Assembly: GCA_937923405.1 (NCBI GenBank)
Contig: CALDUY010000023.1
Span: 116,861-180,860, forward strand
Direction: 5' to 3'
Length of the DNA stretch: 64,000 nt
Origin: an uncultured Gemmataceae bacterium
GTDB taxonomy: Bacteria; Planctomycetota; Planctomycetia; Gemmatales; Gemmataceae
Shown here: one piece after another, positions 24,088 to 33,842 of the stretch
How positions within the stretch are numbered: the first letter of the stretch is position 1
How the letters are laid out: the number at the start of each line of letters is the position of its first letter
Made by a program: the position numbers and the translations under genes
The notes under the pieces: model-generated
What the model was told of the DNA's origin: nothing
Databases searched by the model: none
What the model saw: only the letters and a program-made list of their open reading frames with translations

Positions 24088-26682
24088 ATGAAACCGCTCC
24101 CATGTCGTACCGATCGCACTCTGGCTCTATTCCTCGCAGAGCGTCTGTTACCCGACGACCAACAAGCCATCGCGGAGCATCTCTCTGATTGCCTGGTCTG
24201 CATGACTCGTCTCGATCAGCTCCTTTTGAAGGACAGCATAATTAAAGATCTAAAAAATATCACAAACTCGCCAAAATCCGAACCAAGCCTCAACTTGGAG
24301 TGGTTATTCACCCGATTGCGAACCGTGCTGTCGGAAAGGGCTGATCCGATGCAACCGCAAGCAGCCTCCCCACCCGATAAAGCATCGATATCTCTGGGAT
24401 CAGAAATTCTTCCTGGAGGTGATCCACCAAAACTGAGTGAATTGGGGCGGTATCGCTTGCTCCGACTACTTGGTCAGGGAGGTATGGGGGTTGTGTACGA
24501 GGCCGAGGATCTCGACCTAAACCGATTTGTTGCCTTGAAGCTTCTCAAGCCCGGGTTAACAGAGATACCGGATGCCCGCACCCGTTTCCTGCGGGAAGCC
24601 CGAGCAGCGGCCCGCTTGCAGCACGATCATATCGTTCCGGTATACGATATCGGTGAACAAAACGGTATCATTTTCCTCGCTCTGCCGCTTCTGGAGGGAG
24701 AATCGCTCGATGTTCGATTGAAGCGGCAACGACTGCTCCTGGCAACAGAAACTGCCCGCATCGGATATGAAGTAGCCCAAGCGTTAGCCGCTGCTCATAA
24801 GCAGGGAATTATCCATCGCGACGTAAAGCCCGGAAACATCTGGCTCGAAACCCCAACCGACCGAGTTAAACTCTTCGACTTTGGTCTGGCACGAGACGTA
24901 TCCACAGCGAACGACCTCACCCAGACGGAATTAGGAGTAGTAATTGGCACGCCCAGTTACATGGCCCCAGAGCAGGTGGCTGGGGAACCGGTCGGTCCCG
25001 CGACCGACATCCACGCCTTGGGAGTCGTCCTATACGAGTGTTTGACCGGCGTGCAGCCGTTCCGCGCCGCCACAATCGCCCAAACTCTGCACCGTATCCA
25101 TCACGATGCCCCTCTGCCCCCACGCCAACTCTGTCCAGACCTACCTCTAGATTTAGAGACAATAACTCTAAAATGTCTTCATAAAGACCCTCACAAGCGT
25201 TATCCGATGATGGCCGCTCTAGCCGAGGATTTACACCGCTGGCTTAATGGCCAACCGATCACAGCTCGCCCAGCTTCGCGAACGGAGCGTTTTCTGAAAT
25301 GGGTTTATTGGCATCCGGCGCTGGCGACCGCGTTAATTTTTCTCCTGGTTGGTGTCGTTGGTTTGGCAGTTTTCACGCTACTATTGATGACTGGTTATCA
25401 CCGAGAACATTTAGCGCGAGAGGAAGCGACTTTTGCTCGAAAGTTGGCAGAACGCAGTCAACGTGAAACAGCTGAGGCTCTTGACCAAGCTAAGCACCAA
25501 CGGAACGAGGCCCATCAAAAAGCGCGAACAGCTGCTACTGTGGTTGGGTTTCTCACTGATCTGCTCCGCAGTTCTGATCCTGTAGCGTTAGAAGGAGGGT
25601 TGGATTTCCGCCCCCTGCCAAAACCCGAGAATCTCCGTCTGCGTCAGGTACTAGATCGTAGTCGGGAACGTCTCAAAACTCACTTTGAGGACGAACCGTT
25701 GATACGGGCTGCCCTGCTCGACGTGATTGGGAATACGCACCGTAGCTTGGGGCTGCTCGACCAAGCCGAGCCATTACTTCAGGAGGCACTTCAATTGCGA
25801 ACCAACCACTTGGAGGAAAACCACGAAGATATTGTCACTAGTCTGTACCATCTCGGCTGGCTGCGCCAGGATCAGGGTCAATTTTCCCAAGCGGAAGGGT
25901 TGTATCGCCAGGCTCTGAAGCGGCAGTTCGCTGCCGGCATGGAGGAATCTTTGCTGAGTGCGGCAATCAGACTTAACCTGGCCTGGACACTGGGAAGCCG
26001 TTCCGAGCCAACTACGCGGCAACAACTCCAAGAATCGAGTGATCTAATTCAAGAAGCTGTACGCATTCGCCGTAAACACTTAGGCCAGCGACATCGCGAT
26101 GTTGCGCTGGCTTTGGCAGCGTTGAGCTTCTTGCAAATGAGCCGGAACGACCTTGTAGGAGCGAACCAATCGTTCCAAGAAATGTCGGCTGCACTAGATA
26201 GCCCAGACGCTTCCGAGCGGACCGGACGAGTGGTCGCGTTGTACACCCTGGCTCGCTTGCATCGCAAAGCAGGCCGCTACGACCAAGCCGAGCGCTTGTA
26301 CCAACAAGTGCTGGAAAATTGTCGAACTGCTATTGGCGAAGATCACCCTATTAGCATTCTGTTACTAGGTGATTATGCCGGATTATTGCGTCAGAAGGGG
26401 GATCTTGAGGGCGGAGTTCGGGCGATTCGTCGCGCCCTCGAACTAGGCCGAGGTTCCCCAATCCGCTGGCACCCTGCCGGTATTGAAGCTCGGCTCCAGC
26501 TAGGCGATTATGAACACCGCCAAGGCAACCTGATTGAGGCGGCGGAGTTGTTCCTCGAAGCCGCTGAGATTGCACGGCGGGCGAATCGTCCCGACCAGAT
26601 TCGGGCTGCCGAAGATCGTTTAAACGATCTTCGTCAAGCTAGCGGCAATCCCAAATCGCTTACCACCGATCCAAAACGCTAA
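24088..26682 (+). CDS. Membrane serine/threonine kinase with zinc-finger-like N-terminus and TPR domain
   Basis: An 864-residue protein. Near the N-terminus HLSDCLVC forms an HxxxCxxC motif like that of zinc-binding anti-sigma factors. The kinase domain (about 125-395) has GQGGMGVVYEA, VALKLL, HRDVKPGN and DFGLAR, all intact. One membrane helix follows (about 415-440), then a charged coiled coil and about eight TPR-like helical repeats (LLQEALQLR, AEGLYRQAL, AERLYQQVL) to the end. The kinase is therefore cytoplasmic and the TPR part outside or periplasmic. Its position after the ECF gene and the anti-sigma-like finger suggest it holds the sigma factor and releases it on a signal. ATG 24088 is favoured over TTG 24064. 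Confidence 0.88.
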   Translation: MKPLPCRTDRTLALFLAERLLPDDQQAIAEHLSDCLVCMTRLDQLLLKDSIIKDLKNITNSPKSEPSLNLEWLFTRLRTVLSERADPMQPQAASPPDKASISLGSEILPGGDPPKLSELGRYRLLRLLGQGGMGVVYEAEDLDLNRFVALKLLKPGLTEIPDARTRFLREARAAARLQHDHIVPVYDIGEQNGIIFLALPLLEGESLDVRLKRQRLLLATETARIGYEVAQALAAAHKQGIIHRDVKPGNIWLETPTDRVKLFDFGLARDVSTANDLTQTELGVVIGTPSYMAPEQVAGEPVGPATDIHALGVVLYECLTGVQPFRAATIAQTLHRIHHDAPLPPRQLCPDLPLDLETITLKCLHKDPHKRYPMMAALAEDLHRWLNGQPITARPASRTERFLKWVYWHPALATALIFLLVGVVGLAVFTLLLMTGYHREHLAREEATFARKLAERSQRETAEALDQAKHQRNEAHQKARTAATVVGFLTDLLRSSDPVALEGGLDFRPLPKPENLRLRQVLDRSRERLKTHFEDEPLIRAALLDVIGNTHRSLGLLDQAEPLLQEALQLRTNHLEENHEDIVTSLYHLGWLRQDQGQFSQAEGLYRQALKRQFAAGMEESLLSAAIRLNLAWTLGSRSEPTTRQQLQESSDLIQEAVRIRRKHLGQRHRDVALALAALSFLQMSRNDLVGANQSFQEMSAALDSPDASERTGRVVALYTLARLHRKAGRYDQAERLYQQVLENCRTAIGEDHPISILLLGDYAGLLRQKGDLEGGVRAIRRALELGRGSPIRWHPAGIEARLQLGDYEHRQGNLIEAAELFLEAAEIARRANRPDQIRAAEDRLNDLRQASGNPKSLTTDPKR

Positions 26683-26817
26683 CCGACGGGCGCTGACTCG
26701 TTCACAATTCGCATTTCCTTGTAAGGTTCTTGTAACTGACGGCGTACTAGTAGCAGAGGACGTGATTGACAGCACCTGTCCCTGACTTGGTCGCTGTCGT
26801 TTGCGGAATCCTTCCGA

Positions 26818-27282
26818 ATGAACGAACCTCGTTCGTTCCAGATGGTTGGTCCGGTTTCACATGAGGTAGTTAGAGATTCGATGGACAACATTGAAGATAT
26901 TCCTAGTTGGGTTTTCTGGCTCGGGATTCCATGTAGTGTTCTGATTGTCCCATATTCGTACCGTTGGGCCATGTCTCTGTGGCGAACTGGTAAAGCACGA
27001 TACCGACGCACCCTATTCGGGAGAGAATACGAAGGCGATGTTCCTCCGCCTGGGATCGATCCCACCGTGGGCGAAGTGAGCGGAATTTATCCCTACCTTC
27101 TGGGAACCATTTTGCTGCTACCAACCGCAACCATGGTTACGGTTGTCCCAGGTGGTCTAGTCTACCTCGCCTTCCAAGGAGTGAGTGAGGTGAGGTTCTA
27201 TCTCCTCGTGTTGTGTTTTCCTTTCCTCTCCTGGATCTTAGTGCAATTTATCAAATACATTTTAGAGATCTTTTTTTGGTAA
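26818..27282 (+). CDS. Small membrane protein, unknown
   Basis: A 154-residue protein with about three hydrophobic segments (around residues 33-48, 92-120 and 126-150). No family recognised. An internal ATG at 26881 (MDNIEDIPSW) could be the true start. It ends in an aromatic-rich tail (EIFFW). It stands at the left edge of a region of decaying genes; no neighbour explains its role. Confidence 0.5.
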   Translation: MNEPRSFQMVGPVSHEVVRDSMDNIEDIPSWVFWLGIPCSVLIVPYSYRWAMSLWRTGKARYRRTLFGREYEGDVPPPGIDPTVGEVSGIYPYLLGTILLLPTATMVTVVPGGLVYLAFQGVSEVRFYLLVLCFPFLSWILVQFIKYILEIFFW

Positions 27283-27533
27283 AAGACGAGTGCAGAATTT
27301 CATCGGTCAGATCGCTTGGGTAGTCAGCCTTCATCCTTCTTTTCTAAGGGGTGCTTCCAAACAGACTCTCAAGGTGGCTCGATGTGTAAAATTGGGCACG
27401 ATCAGCGAAGAACCCTCAATTATGTTTCTTGGACTTACAAGAAGGGGCGGTATCCTTCTTAATCAGTCAACCCTACCCGCTCTAACATCGTCAAATATAG
27501 AGAACGACGCTTTCGTCGATTGAGGATATTGAA

Positions 27534-28088
27534 ATGAACGTGGTCATCTCTTGGAACAGTAGTCTAATCTCTCTGGCCGCTTGGTTGTTGATCTTGATCG
27601 GTCTTAGCGGATGCGAGCGGCGTGTGCCACCACAGCCACTGCCTATTGTCCCTCCGGAGCCAGAATACCAAGGCCGATCGTTGAGCTACTGGATTAAGGA
27701 AATGAAGAAAGGATGGAGCCGCTGGAATGAATCTACCGAGGAGGAATTGATTCGTAGAGCCACTCTGCCGAAAGTTCTGGCTGAGTTCGGGCCAGAGGCA
27801 GTTTCTGCTGTTCCAGTATTAATAGACTGCTTGTCCATATATCCTCATGACTGCTCTCCTGCTCTCGCGCGCATTGGAGCGTCAGCCGTCCCTGCGTTGA
27901 CGGAGGTACTACGAGATCGGAACGAAAGGCGCCGTTACTGGGCTGCAGCAACACTGGGGAGAATCGGGATTCCAGCGCGGGATACCGTCCCGTCCTTGAG
28001 AGCGCTACTCCGCGACGAGGATGGAGCGGTACGAGTCATAAGCAGCGCTAGCGTTGTGGCAGATTGCCGGCACGACAGAAGGAGCTGA
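27534..28088 (+). CDS. HEAT-repeat lipoprotein, N-terminal part of a frameshifted gene
   Basis: A 184-residue frame that begins with a signal peptide and lipobox (LILIGLSGC, Cys near 27), then a Pro-rich spacer and HEAT-like repeats (AVSAVPVLIDCL, ASAVPALTEVL, RDTVPSLRALLRDEDGAVR). After the last of these the frame drifts into nonsense (DCRHDRRS), while the next frame continues with ALALWQIAG from about 28042. A one-base change near 28039 would restore a single protein from 27534 to 29028. HEAT repeats are scaffold modules; function unknown. Confidence 0.65.
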   Translation: MNVVISWNSSLISLAAWLLILIGLSGCERRVPPQPLPIVPPEPEYQGRSLSYWIKEMKKGWSRWNESTEEELIRRATLPKVLAEFGPEAVSAVPVLIDCLSIYPHDCSPALARIGASAVPALTEVLRDRNERRRYWAAATLGRIGIPARDTVPSLRALLRDEDGAVRVISSASVVADCRHDRRS

Positions 28089-29028
28089 AGTTGCTCTCGA
28101 TGCCCCTACCCTACAAGCCAAGATTCGCGTTATGGGCGGTATTCCTGAACGCATAGAAAACGTGAGGAATCCGATCCTGCTGAACGGGGAACCAGTGGTA
28201 CAACTGCTGGTATACCACACGCTACGTCGAATGGGAGACAAAGGAATTCGTGTAGTTGAGGCTGCCACTAAGTCTGAGGATCCGGCACGTCGTGAACGCG
28301 CTGCCGTTTTGTTCGAGTGGCTCCAACCGCCACCGCCCAGCGAGAAACCGCCACCTTCTATTGAGACGAGAGGAAATGCCAGACACCCGGTGTTCCTTCC
28401 TGTAGTCAAGGTCGAGCAACCCACTCCGGCTCAACTGAAAAAATTGATCACTCAGCTGATGAATACAGAACTCGAGCCTGTCCGTTGGAATATCACGGGA
28501 GCAATAGCCGGGTACGGGCTGGAAGGGGTGCGGCAACTAGTCGTCGCGCTTAAAGAGCGTTCCGCCTCTAGTTATTACATCGTAGAAGCATTAAAGTGGC
28601 TAGGCCCGCGGGCAGTCGAAGCCTACCCGACGTTGCTCGAGGCTCTCGGACACGAATCGTTTGCGGTCCAGGAAGAGGCTATCTGGGCCATTCACTTCAT
28701 CGGCAAGGGGCGAGACGCCTTGCCACTTTTATTGACCTTACTTGAAGTAATAGACGACGACCGTTTGCTAGCCGTCGCTGATGACAAACCATTCCTCTGG
28801 CGAGTACGGGATCCTCGTTTGATTACACAACTACATAAACTACAGATCACGGTGATCTACTTTTGCGCTGCCCAGGAGTCGGACGCAAAGCCCGCATTAC
28901 TATTGCTGATTGATCGGTGGGAATACGGTCGAAGGGGTTATGGAGTGGGAATCAACCAACGGGAAACCATCAAAGACGCGCTAAAGAAGATCGCATCTGC
29001 CACTCCGCGCCCGCCGTCGTCCAGTTGA
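28054..29028 (+). CDS. HEAT-repeat protein, C-terminal part of the frameshifted gene
   Basis: The downstream frame of the interrupted gene. WQIAG at its start is the second half of a HEAT repeat whose first half lies in the frame of 27534-28088. More repeats follow (VQLLVYHTLRRMG, VRQLVVALKERS, AVEAYPTLLEALG, AVQEEAIWAIHFIG), with a Pro-rich insert in between. The frame reads to a clean stop with a Pro/Ser tail. It is unlikely to be translated on its own because it has no ribosome site. Confidence 0.6.
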   Translation: MWQIAGTTEGAEVALDAPTLQAKIRVMGGIPERIENVRNPILLNGEPVVQLLVYHTLRRMGDKGIRVVEAATKSEDPARRERAAVLFEWLQPPPPSEKPPPSIETRGNARHPVFLPVVKVEQPTPAQLKKLITQLMNTELEPVRWNITGAIAGYGLEGVRQLVVALKERSASSYYIVEALKWLGPRAVEAYPTLLEALGHESFAVQEEAIWAIHFIGKGRDALPLLLTLLEVIDDDRLLAVADDKPFLWRVRDPRLITQLHKLQITVIYFCAAQESDAKPALLLLIDRWEYGRRGYGVGINQRETIKDALKKIASATPRPPSSS

Positions 29029-29056
29029 TTTAACCTCGTCTGTAGACGACTTAAAG

Positions 29057-29293
29057 ATGACTAGGCTTATCACGGTTGCCGAGATCGAGCGTCTCGTAAA
29101 GGAAGAATTCGGTCCGACCGGGCTAAGCTCATTTGACGAAGTGAACCGGTTGCGAGAGCTTCTGAACCAAAGGAGTTTCCGCCCTGATTCCAGCGTAGAA
29201 GAATGGTTCGAGGCTATCGAGGAGAAAATCCTTAATCTAAACCGGTCGAGAACTAGTAAAGCTGGTCGAGAAAAAGGAGATTCACCCGAATGA
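29057..29293 (+). CDS. Small hypothetical protein
   Basis: A 78-residue charged, helical protein starting MTRLITVAEIERLV and ending in REKGDSPE. No family recognised. Its stop overlaps the WD40-like remnant (ATGA at 29290). It may be a remnant of a regulatory protein, given the decayed surroundings. Confidence 0.35.
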   Translation: MTRLITVAEIERLVKEEFGPTGLSSFDEVNRLRELLNQRSFRPDSSVEEWFEAIEEKILNLNRSRTSKAGREKGDSPE

Positions 29294-29542
29294 CATCTAC
29301 CTCGATAGCTTTCTCCCCTGATGGTCGGCTCTTGGCGTTGGCGGACGGTGACGCGGCTGCTGTCTGGGAATAATGGGATGGCCAGCAGCAACTCATCTCC
29401 CAGCCAGATTGTCAGGACACAGTAAGATCGTGTTGAGCATCGCCTTCTCTCCTAACAGCACGACGTTGGCCACGGCAAGTGAGGATACTACCGTCAAACC
29501 CTGGGATACTGTGGATTTGTTCAAGCCGAAACCGGAGAAGTA
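29290..29542 (+). pseudogene. Remnant of a WD40-repeat protein
   Basis: From 29290 one frame reads TSIAFSPDGRLLALADGD followed by AAVWE and a stop, which is one WD40 blade. From about 29417 another frame reads GHSKIVLSIAFSPNS, then TTLATASEDTTVKPWD, a second blade, ending at a stop at 29542. The two blades lie in different frames with a stop between them, so this is the degraded tail of a beta-propeller gene, possibly once fused to a kinase as is common in planctomycetes. Confidence 0.65.
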
Positions 29543-29642
29543 GTTCTTAGTGCCGGCAGTTTTGACAACCACTACAGCCTCTGAACGGGACAATCCGGCG
29601 TAAAGCTTTCGCCACCAAGTAATCGAAGGAGGCTGAACTGAC

Positions 29643-30071
29643 ATGGATTTGCACCAGCGAATTGAAGCACTGGAATTTCAAAATCGTCGTCTTAAATTGA
29701 TCCGCACCACTCTCTTGGTGCTTGTGGGGGGCATTCTCCTGTGGCAACTCGGCTTCAGTCAAACCCCGAATGTATACGGCCAGAAGAAACCAAATCGCCT
29801 CGATGCTGACTTCGGAGTACTCACCGTTCGCGAACTGCGACTCGTTGACGCCAAGGGAACCGTGCGGGCCGATCTGAGGAATCATGATAAAGGTCCGATG
29901 GCCGGCATTGCGGAGTTGAGATTCTTTGGGGCGAACAAAAAATACCTTACCTTCTATCTCAGTTCCAGCGATGACGGCGGGTATTTAGCTGTGTATGGAC
30001 CGAAGGGCGGTTCCGTTGCGCGTATCCTCACGGACGGGGTCATCGAGGGCAAAGATTTCAAGAAGGACTGA
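29643..30071 (+). CDS. Membrane-anchored beta-rich protein, unknown
   Basis: A 142-residue protein with an N-terminal coiled coil (MDLHQRIEALEFQNRRLKL), one membrane helix (about 22-40) and an external domain with repeated strands (LTVRELRLVDAKGTVRADL, FGANKKYLTFYL, YGPKGGSVARIL). I have seen similar coil-helix-LVDxxGxxR proteins in many bacteria, always without known function. It looks intact although its surroundings are decayed. Confidence 0.6.
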   Translation: MDLHQRIEALEFQNRRLKLIRTTLLVLVGGILLWQLGFSQTPNVYGQKKPNRLDADFGVLTVRELRLVDAKGTVRADLRNHDKGPMAGIAELRFFGANKKYLTFYLSSSDDGGYLAVYGPKGGSVARILTDGVIEGKDFKKD

Positions 30072-30167
30072 ATCCAACGCGAGTCGCCAGACTTGCTCTT
30101 CTTAAGCTCTTTAAACCCATGTACCAATTTCCCTTCCGCAAGGAGACCCAAAATACCTGCTCGCTTT

Positions 30168-30484
30168 ATGATCGCAACAATAGTTCTTTTGCTGGTACCG
30201 GTGCTGGTGATGGCCGGTGCCGTGGGTGGACCGAAGAACTCGTTGACCCAAAATCCTGTGAGCAGCGCGGAGATTGAGTTTGAGCAGCCAAACCCGCCGC
30301 TATCGCCGTTTGGCTAGTCGCGCCGTCGGAGATACCCACGGGCACCGTGACGATTACCGCATCCGACGGCCAAGTGATTCTTAAACAAAAAATTTCCGAA
30401 TTGAGAGCAGTGAGTTGGGTTCCCAAACAGCGTGGGGTCTACCGTATCAAGTCCGACCACAGAATGCACTATGGTTCCAATTGA
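30168..30484 (+). pseudogene. Small secreted protein gene broken by a frameshift
   Basis: From the ATG at 30168 the frame reads a signal peptide (MIATIVLLLVPVLVMAG) and a mature start, then stops at 30315-30317. The next frame carries on at once with LVAPSEIPTGTVTITASDGQ, KISELRAVSWVPKQRGVYRI and a stop at 30484. The joined product would be a secreted beta-rich protein of about 105 residues. Family unknown. Confidence 0.4.
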
Positions 30485-30663
30485 AGGGCTGTTCAAAGAA
30501 CTTCCAGGTTCATTGCCCATGTAGGCTCCACTAGTCAGTTAGCGGTATCTTTCGCCGCCTCTAGAGTAGTACAGCGAAAAATCTTCGAGCGCCCTGACCT
30601 GTCCGCCGGAGCAACATGAGGTCGGCCTTTTTATGAATCACTATTAAGATCGCAATTAGTTAA

Positions 30664-32115
30664 TTACTTGCGCGATCCTTTTTTATTGGGTCGTGGTGGG
30701 CCACCGGTGTTGGAGAACGAGTCGGCGGGCCAGTTCTTTCGCAGCAAGGTCCGAAGTTGCTCGACGGTTTCGGCATACTTGGGGTCCGAGGCGAGGTTCT
30801 TCCATTCCTTCGGATCGTTGTTGTGATCGTAGAGTTCGATCCCCCGTTTGCCGTTGTCCCACTCCGTATAGCGCCAGCGTTCGGTGCGAACGGAATGGCC
30901 GGGAAAATTGCCTCGCCAGACCTGCGTGAAGGCGGGGCGATCCCATTTTGCTGTCGGGTCGTTCAGCAGAGGCCGTAGACTCACCCCTTGAAGATCCTTT
31001 GGCGGAGTAAGTCCGCACAGATCAGTCAGAGTCGGGTACACATCAAGCAACTCAACTGTGCGCTGGCATGCCTTACCATTACCCTTCGCTCGGGGATCGT
31101 AAACAAGGAACGGCACGCGAGCCGACTCCTCGAACAGACTCTGTTTCTTCCATAGTCCGTGTTGCCCGACCAAATAGCCGTGATCGCTCCAGAAGACGAT
31201 GATCGTTCGCTCGGCCAACTTGAGCCGATCGAGTGCGTCGAGTAATCGACCTACCTGAGAATCGACGAAGGTAATTGTGGCATGGTAGGCGCGCAGGGCT
31301 TCGCGTGCCTGCTCTTCAGTCACACCAAAATTGGGGTAGGGATTAACGGAGGCACGAGCCGGTATCAGAATCGCTCGCCGATGCTCCAATGGCTCGGTGG
31401 GCAACTGGACGCGCTCCAACGGGTAGAGATTGAAGTACTTCTTCGGGGCGACATAGGGACAGTGCGGACGATAAAAGCCACAGGCCAGAAAGAATGGTCT
31501 CTCTCGATTGGCCTCCAGCAACTTGATCGTTTCGGTAGCCACGATTCCATCGGTCTGTTCCTCGTCAGTGCCCTCGGCAGCGAGGAAGCTGAGTGAACTG
31601 CCCAAGCCGCGCTTCGGCGTGTGATTGATGAGCTTGCTCTCCTCGTTCTTGTCGCGACCGCTGGGATTGACTCGATGGTCCCACGAAAGCGGATCATCCA
31701 GGCCGTTGGTACCGATCTGTCCGGGGTTGCCATAGTGGTAGATCTTGCCCACCCGCGCGACGTAGTAACCGTTTTGGCGGAACAGCTGTGGCAAAGTGAC
31801 GACCTCTGGCAGCGTGGTTTTGCGAAAATCGGTTTGCAGGTCGAAAATTTTCGTCGTGTCTGGACGAAGGCCGGTGAGAATCGAGACGCGACTGGGACTG
31901 CAGAGCGGAAACTGACAGTAGGCCCGGTCGAAACGTACCCCTTTAGCAGCGAGACGATCGAGGTTGGGCGACTGAACGTAAGGATGCCCGTAGCACTTCA
32001 GGTCATTGTTCATGTCATCCACGGCAATGAACAAGACGTTCCTCTTGTCCGCCGCACCGACTGGAGCGATCAGCAGCACAACAACGAGCAGACCGCGAAC
32101 GAAGTGTCGGAACAT
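30664..32115 (-). CDS. Secreted sulfatase (iduronate-2-sulfatase-like)
   Basis: A 483-residue type I sulfatase that would remove sulfate esters from polysaccharides. It has a signal peptide (LLVVVLLIAPVGA), the metal pair Asp33-Asp34 and the formylglycine motif CSPSR (Cys72) followed by ILTGLRP. Later VGKIYHYG, CGFYRPHCPY and SDHGYLVGQHGLWKK match the iduronate-2-sulfatase branch. The C-terminus is basic. A strong GGGAGG precedes the ATG. It lies 22 bases after the other sulfatase in one operon. Activation would need a formylglycine-generating enzyme from elsewhere in the genome. Confidence 0.92.
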   Translation of the reverse strand: MFRHFVRGLLVVVLLIAPVGAADKRNVLFIAVDDMNNDLKCYGHPYVQSPNLDRLAAKGVRFDRAYCQFPLCSPSRVSILTGLRPDTTKIFDLQTDFRKTTLPEVVTLPQLFRQNGYYVARVGKIYHYGNPGQIGTNGLDDPLSWDHRVNPSGRDKNEESKLINHTPKRGLGSSLSFLAAEGTDEEQTDGIVATETIKLLEANRERPFFLACGFYRPHCPYVAPKKYFNLYPLERVQLPTEPLEHRRAILIPARASVNPYPNFGVTEEQAREALRAYHATITFVDSQVGRLLDALDRLKLAERTIIVFWSDHGYLVGQHGLWKKQSLFEESARVPFLVYDPRAKGNGKACQRTVELLDVYPTLTDLCGLTPPKDLQGVSLRPLLNDPTAKWDRPAFTQVWRGNFPGHSVRTERWRYTEWDNGKRGIELYDHNNDPKEWKNLASDPKYAETVEQLRTLLRKNWPADSFSNTGGPPRPNKKGSRK

Positions 32116-32137
32116 AACCGCCTCCCAGCAGGTCAGG

Positions 32138-33658
32138 TTACTCGTAACGATACTTCACGACCCAGGGATCCCCCGTGCGTTCCTGAAACGCGCGTAGCTT
32201 GTCCTGAAGCCGTTGGAGCAGCTCGGCATGCTTAGGGTCGTCGGCCAGGTTCTTCACTTCGTCGGGGTCGGCGTGGAGATCGTATAGTTCGTAGCGCGGT
32301 CGCTGCAAAAACGCCTGGATCGAGCGTTTGCCCAGTCGCGCGTCGGCCTGTTTGGAGACACTTCGCCAAGTCGCTGACTGCTCCAAATCCGAGGCGAAAG
32401 GGAAGGGCAGGGGATGAGCCAAGTTCAAAATCAGCTTGTATTGCCGGCCACGCAACACGCGCATTGGATAGTACATGGTGATCTCGTGGAAAGTGTGGGA
32501 GGCGTACACCTCGTCCCAGCCAGTCGCCTTGGGTTGATCGAGAACGGAGAGAAACGATCGCCCATGAAAGACATAAGGCCGCGGCTGAGCAGGATTACTT
32601 TTTTTAGGTGACGGCTGAGCAGAACTCCCTTTTTTCGGCTTGGTTTTCTCTGGAATCTCCGGCTCGGGTTGTGGGACGGCAGGCGGGCCAGGCACGTCCT
32701 TGACACCGGCAAACTCCAAGATCGTTGGCGTCAGATCAACCCAGGACACCATCGCATCGGTGGTGCCGCCTCGGGTCTTCTGGTCCGGCGAACGGACGAT
32801 CAACGGTAAGCGCATGCCCGGTTCGTACAGCGTTGTCTTTGAACCGGGAAACGCCATGCCGTTGTCCGAGAGATACAGAATCAGCGTCTGCTCGTACTGC
32901 CCGGATTCTTTGAGAATTTCGATCAACCGCCCCACTCCTTGATCGACTCGTGAGATGGACTGATAGTATTGGGCCAGCTCGGCACGACAGGCTCGCGTGT
33001 CGGGAAGAAATGCTGGCACGGTCAGTTTGTCCGGATCATAGACAACCTCCTTGACGCCCTGGTAGCGCGGCCCATTGCCAAAGCGATCCGGCTTGTCGGG
33101 ATGTTCCTCGACGCGACCACCGCCTCGATGCGGATCAACCGTGGCGAAATAGAGAAAGAACGGGCGGTCGTCCTGGGCGGCGATGAATTCACGACAGCTC
33201 TCCGCCATTGTCACCGGGTTGCGTGCGCCACCGGAATTTCCACGAAGATAGGTCTGGAACCGATACACCGACTCCGGGGCGACATGGTACTTGCCAATGT
33301 GCGCGGTGCGATAGCCGGCCTGAGCCAACAAGACCGGCAAGCTCTTCACCGAGGGAAAAGAGCGAAAATGGTGATAATGGTGCTGAAGCCCCAACTGGCC
33401 GTTCTGGTGGTTGTGTAGTCCGGTCAGGATGACCGAGCGGCTAGGGGAGCAACTCGCTGTCGTACAGAAGGCGTTGAGGAAGCGCGTCCCGTCGGCGGCG
33501 AGGCGATCGAGATTCGGCGTCTGAATCTGCTTGTCGCCGTAGCAGCCTAGTTCCAAACCGTGATCGTCGGCGACGATCATCACTACATTGCGGCGAGCAG
33601 CAGCTTGTGTCTCACTGACCAACATCAGCAAAGTAACGAGGCAACACAACAGACGCAT
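32138..33658 (-). CDS. Secreted sulfatase (heparan N-sulfatase-like)
   Basis: A 506-residue secreted sulfatase and first gene of the two-gene operon. The signal peptide is followed by RRNVVMIVADDHG, the formylglycine motif CSPSR (Cys70) and ILTGLHNHQNGQ. HIGKYHV and LSDNGMAFPGSKTTLYEPG match the sulfamidase (SGSH-like) branch. A Pro/Lys-rich low-complexity insert (about 340-365) is an oddity. ATG 33658 is chosen because GGGGAGA lies just upstream; the frame opens further to 33679 without support. Both enzymes would serve the breakdown of sulfated glycans, a common planctomycete trait. Confidence 0.92.
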   Translation of the reverse strand: MRLLCCLVTLLMLVSETQAAARRNVVMIVADDHGLELGCYGDKQIQTPNLDRLAADGTRFLNAFCTTASCSPSRSVILTGLHNHQNGQLGLQHHYHHFRSFPSVKSLPVLLAQAGYRTAHIGKYHVAPESVYRFQTYLRGNSGGARNPVTMAESCREFIAAQDDRPFFLYFATVDPHRGGGRVEEHPDKPDRFGNGPRYQGVKEVVYDPDKLTVPAFLPDTRACRAELAQYYQSISRVDQGVGRLIEILKESGQYEQTLILYLSDNGMAFPGSKTTLYEPGMRLPLIVRSPDQKTRGGTTDAMVSWVDLTPTILEFAGVKDVPGPPAVPQPEPEIPEKTKPKKGSSAQPSPKKSNPAQPRPYVFHGRSFLSVLDQPKATGWDEVYASHTFHEITMYYPMRVLRGRQYKLILNLAHPLPFPFASDLEQSATWRSVSKQADARLGKRSIQAFLQRPRYELYDLHADPDEVKNLADDPKHAELLQRLQDKLRAFQERTGDPWVVKYRYE

Positions 33659-33842
33659 AACTAGTTCTCCCCGCGACAAACGATTCGGCGCGACAATAAC
33701 CCTATAACCTCTAATATAACCTCTAATTTGCAGCGTTTTTATCCATTTTTGATTCCTGGTGGATTACGCTGTTCTCCGTCGACGATCCCCGGAAACAGCC
33801 CTAACTGTCGTATTCATCCATGAGAGCAGCGGTAATGTTGCC

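Noticed and set aside
27290..27523. Open frame of 77 codons between the membrane protein and the HEAT gene
   Set aside because: No ribosome site, no recognisable pattern and mixed composition; probably chance.
33680..33842. Short AACCTCTAAT direct repeats upstream of the sulfatase operon
   Set aside because: Only two copies, most likely a chance duplication; no symmetry.
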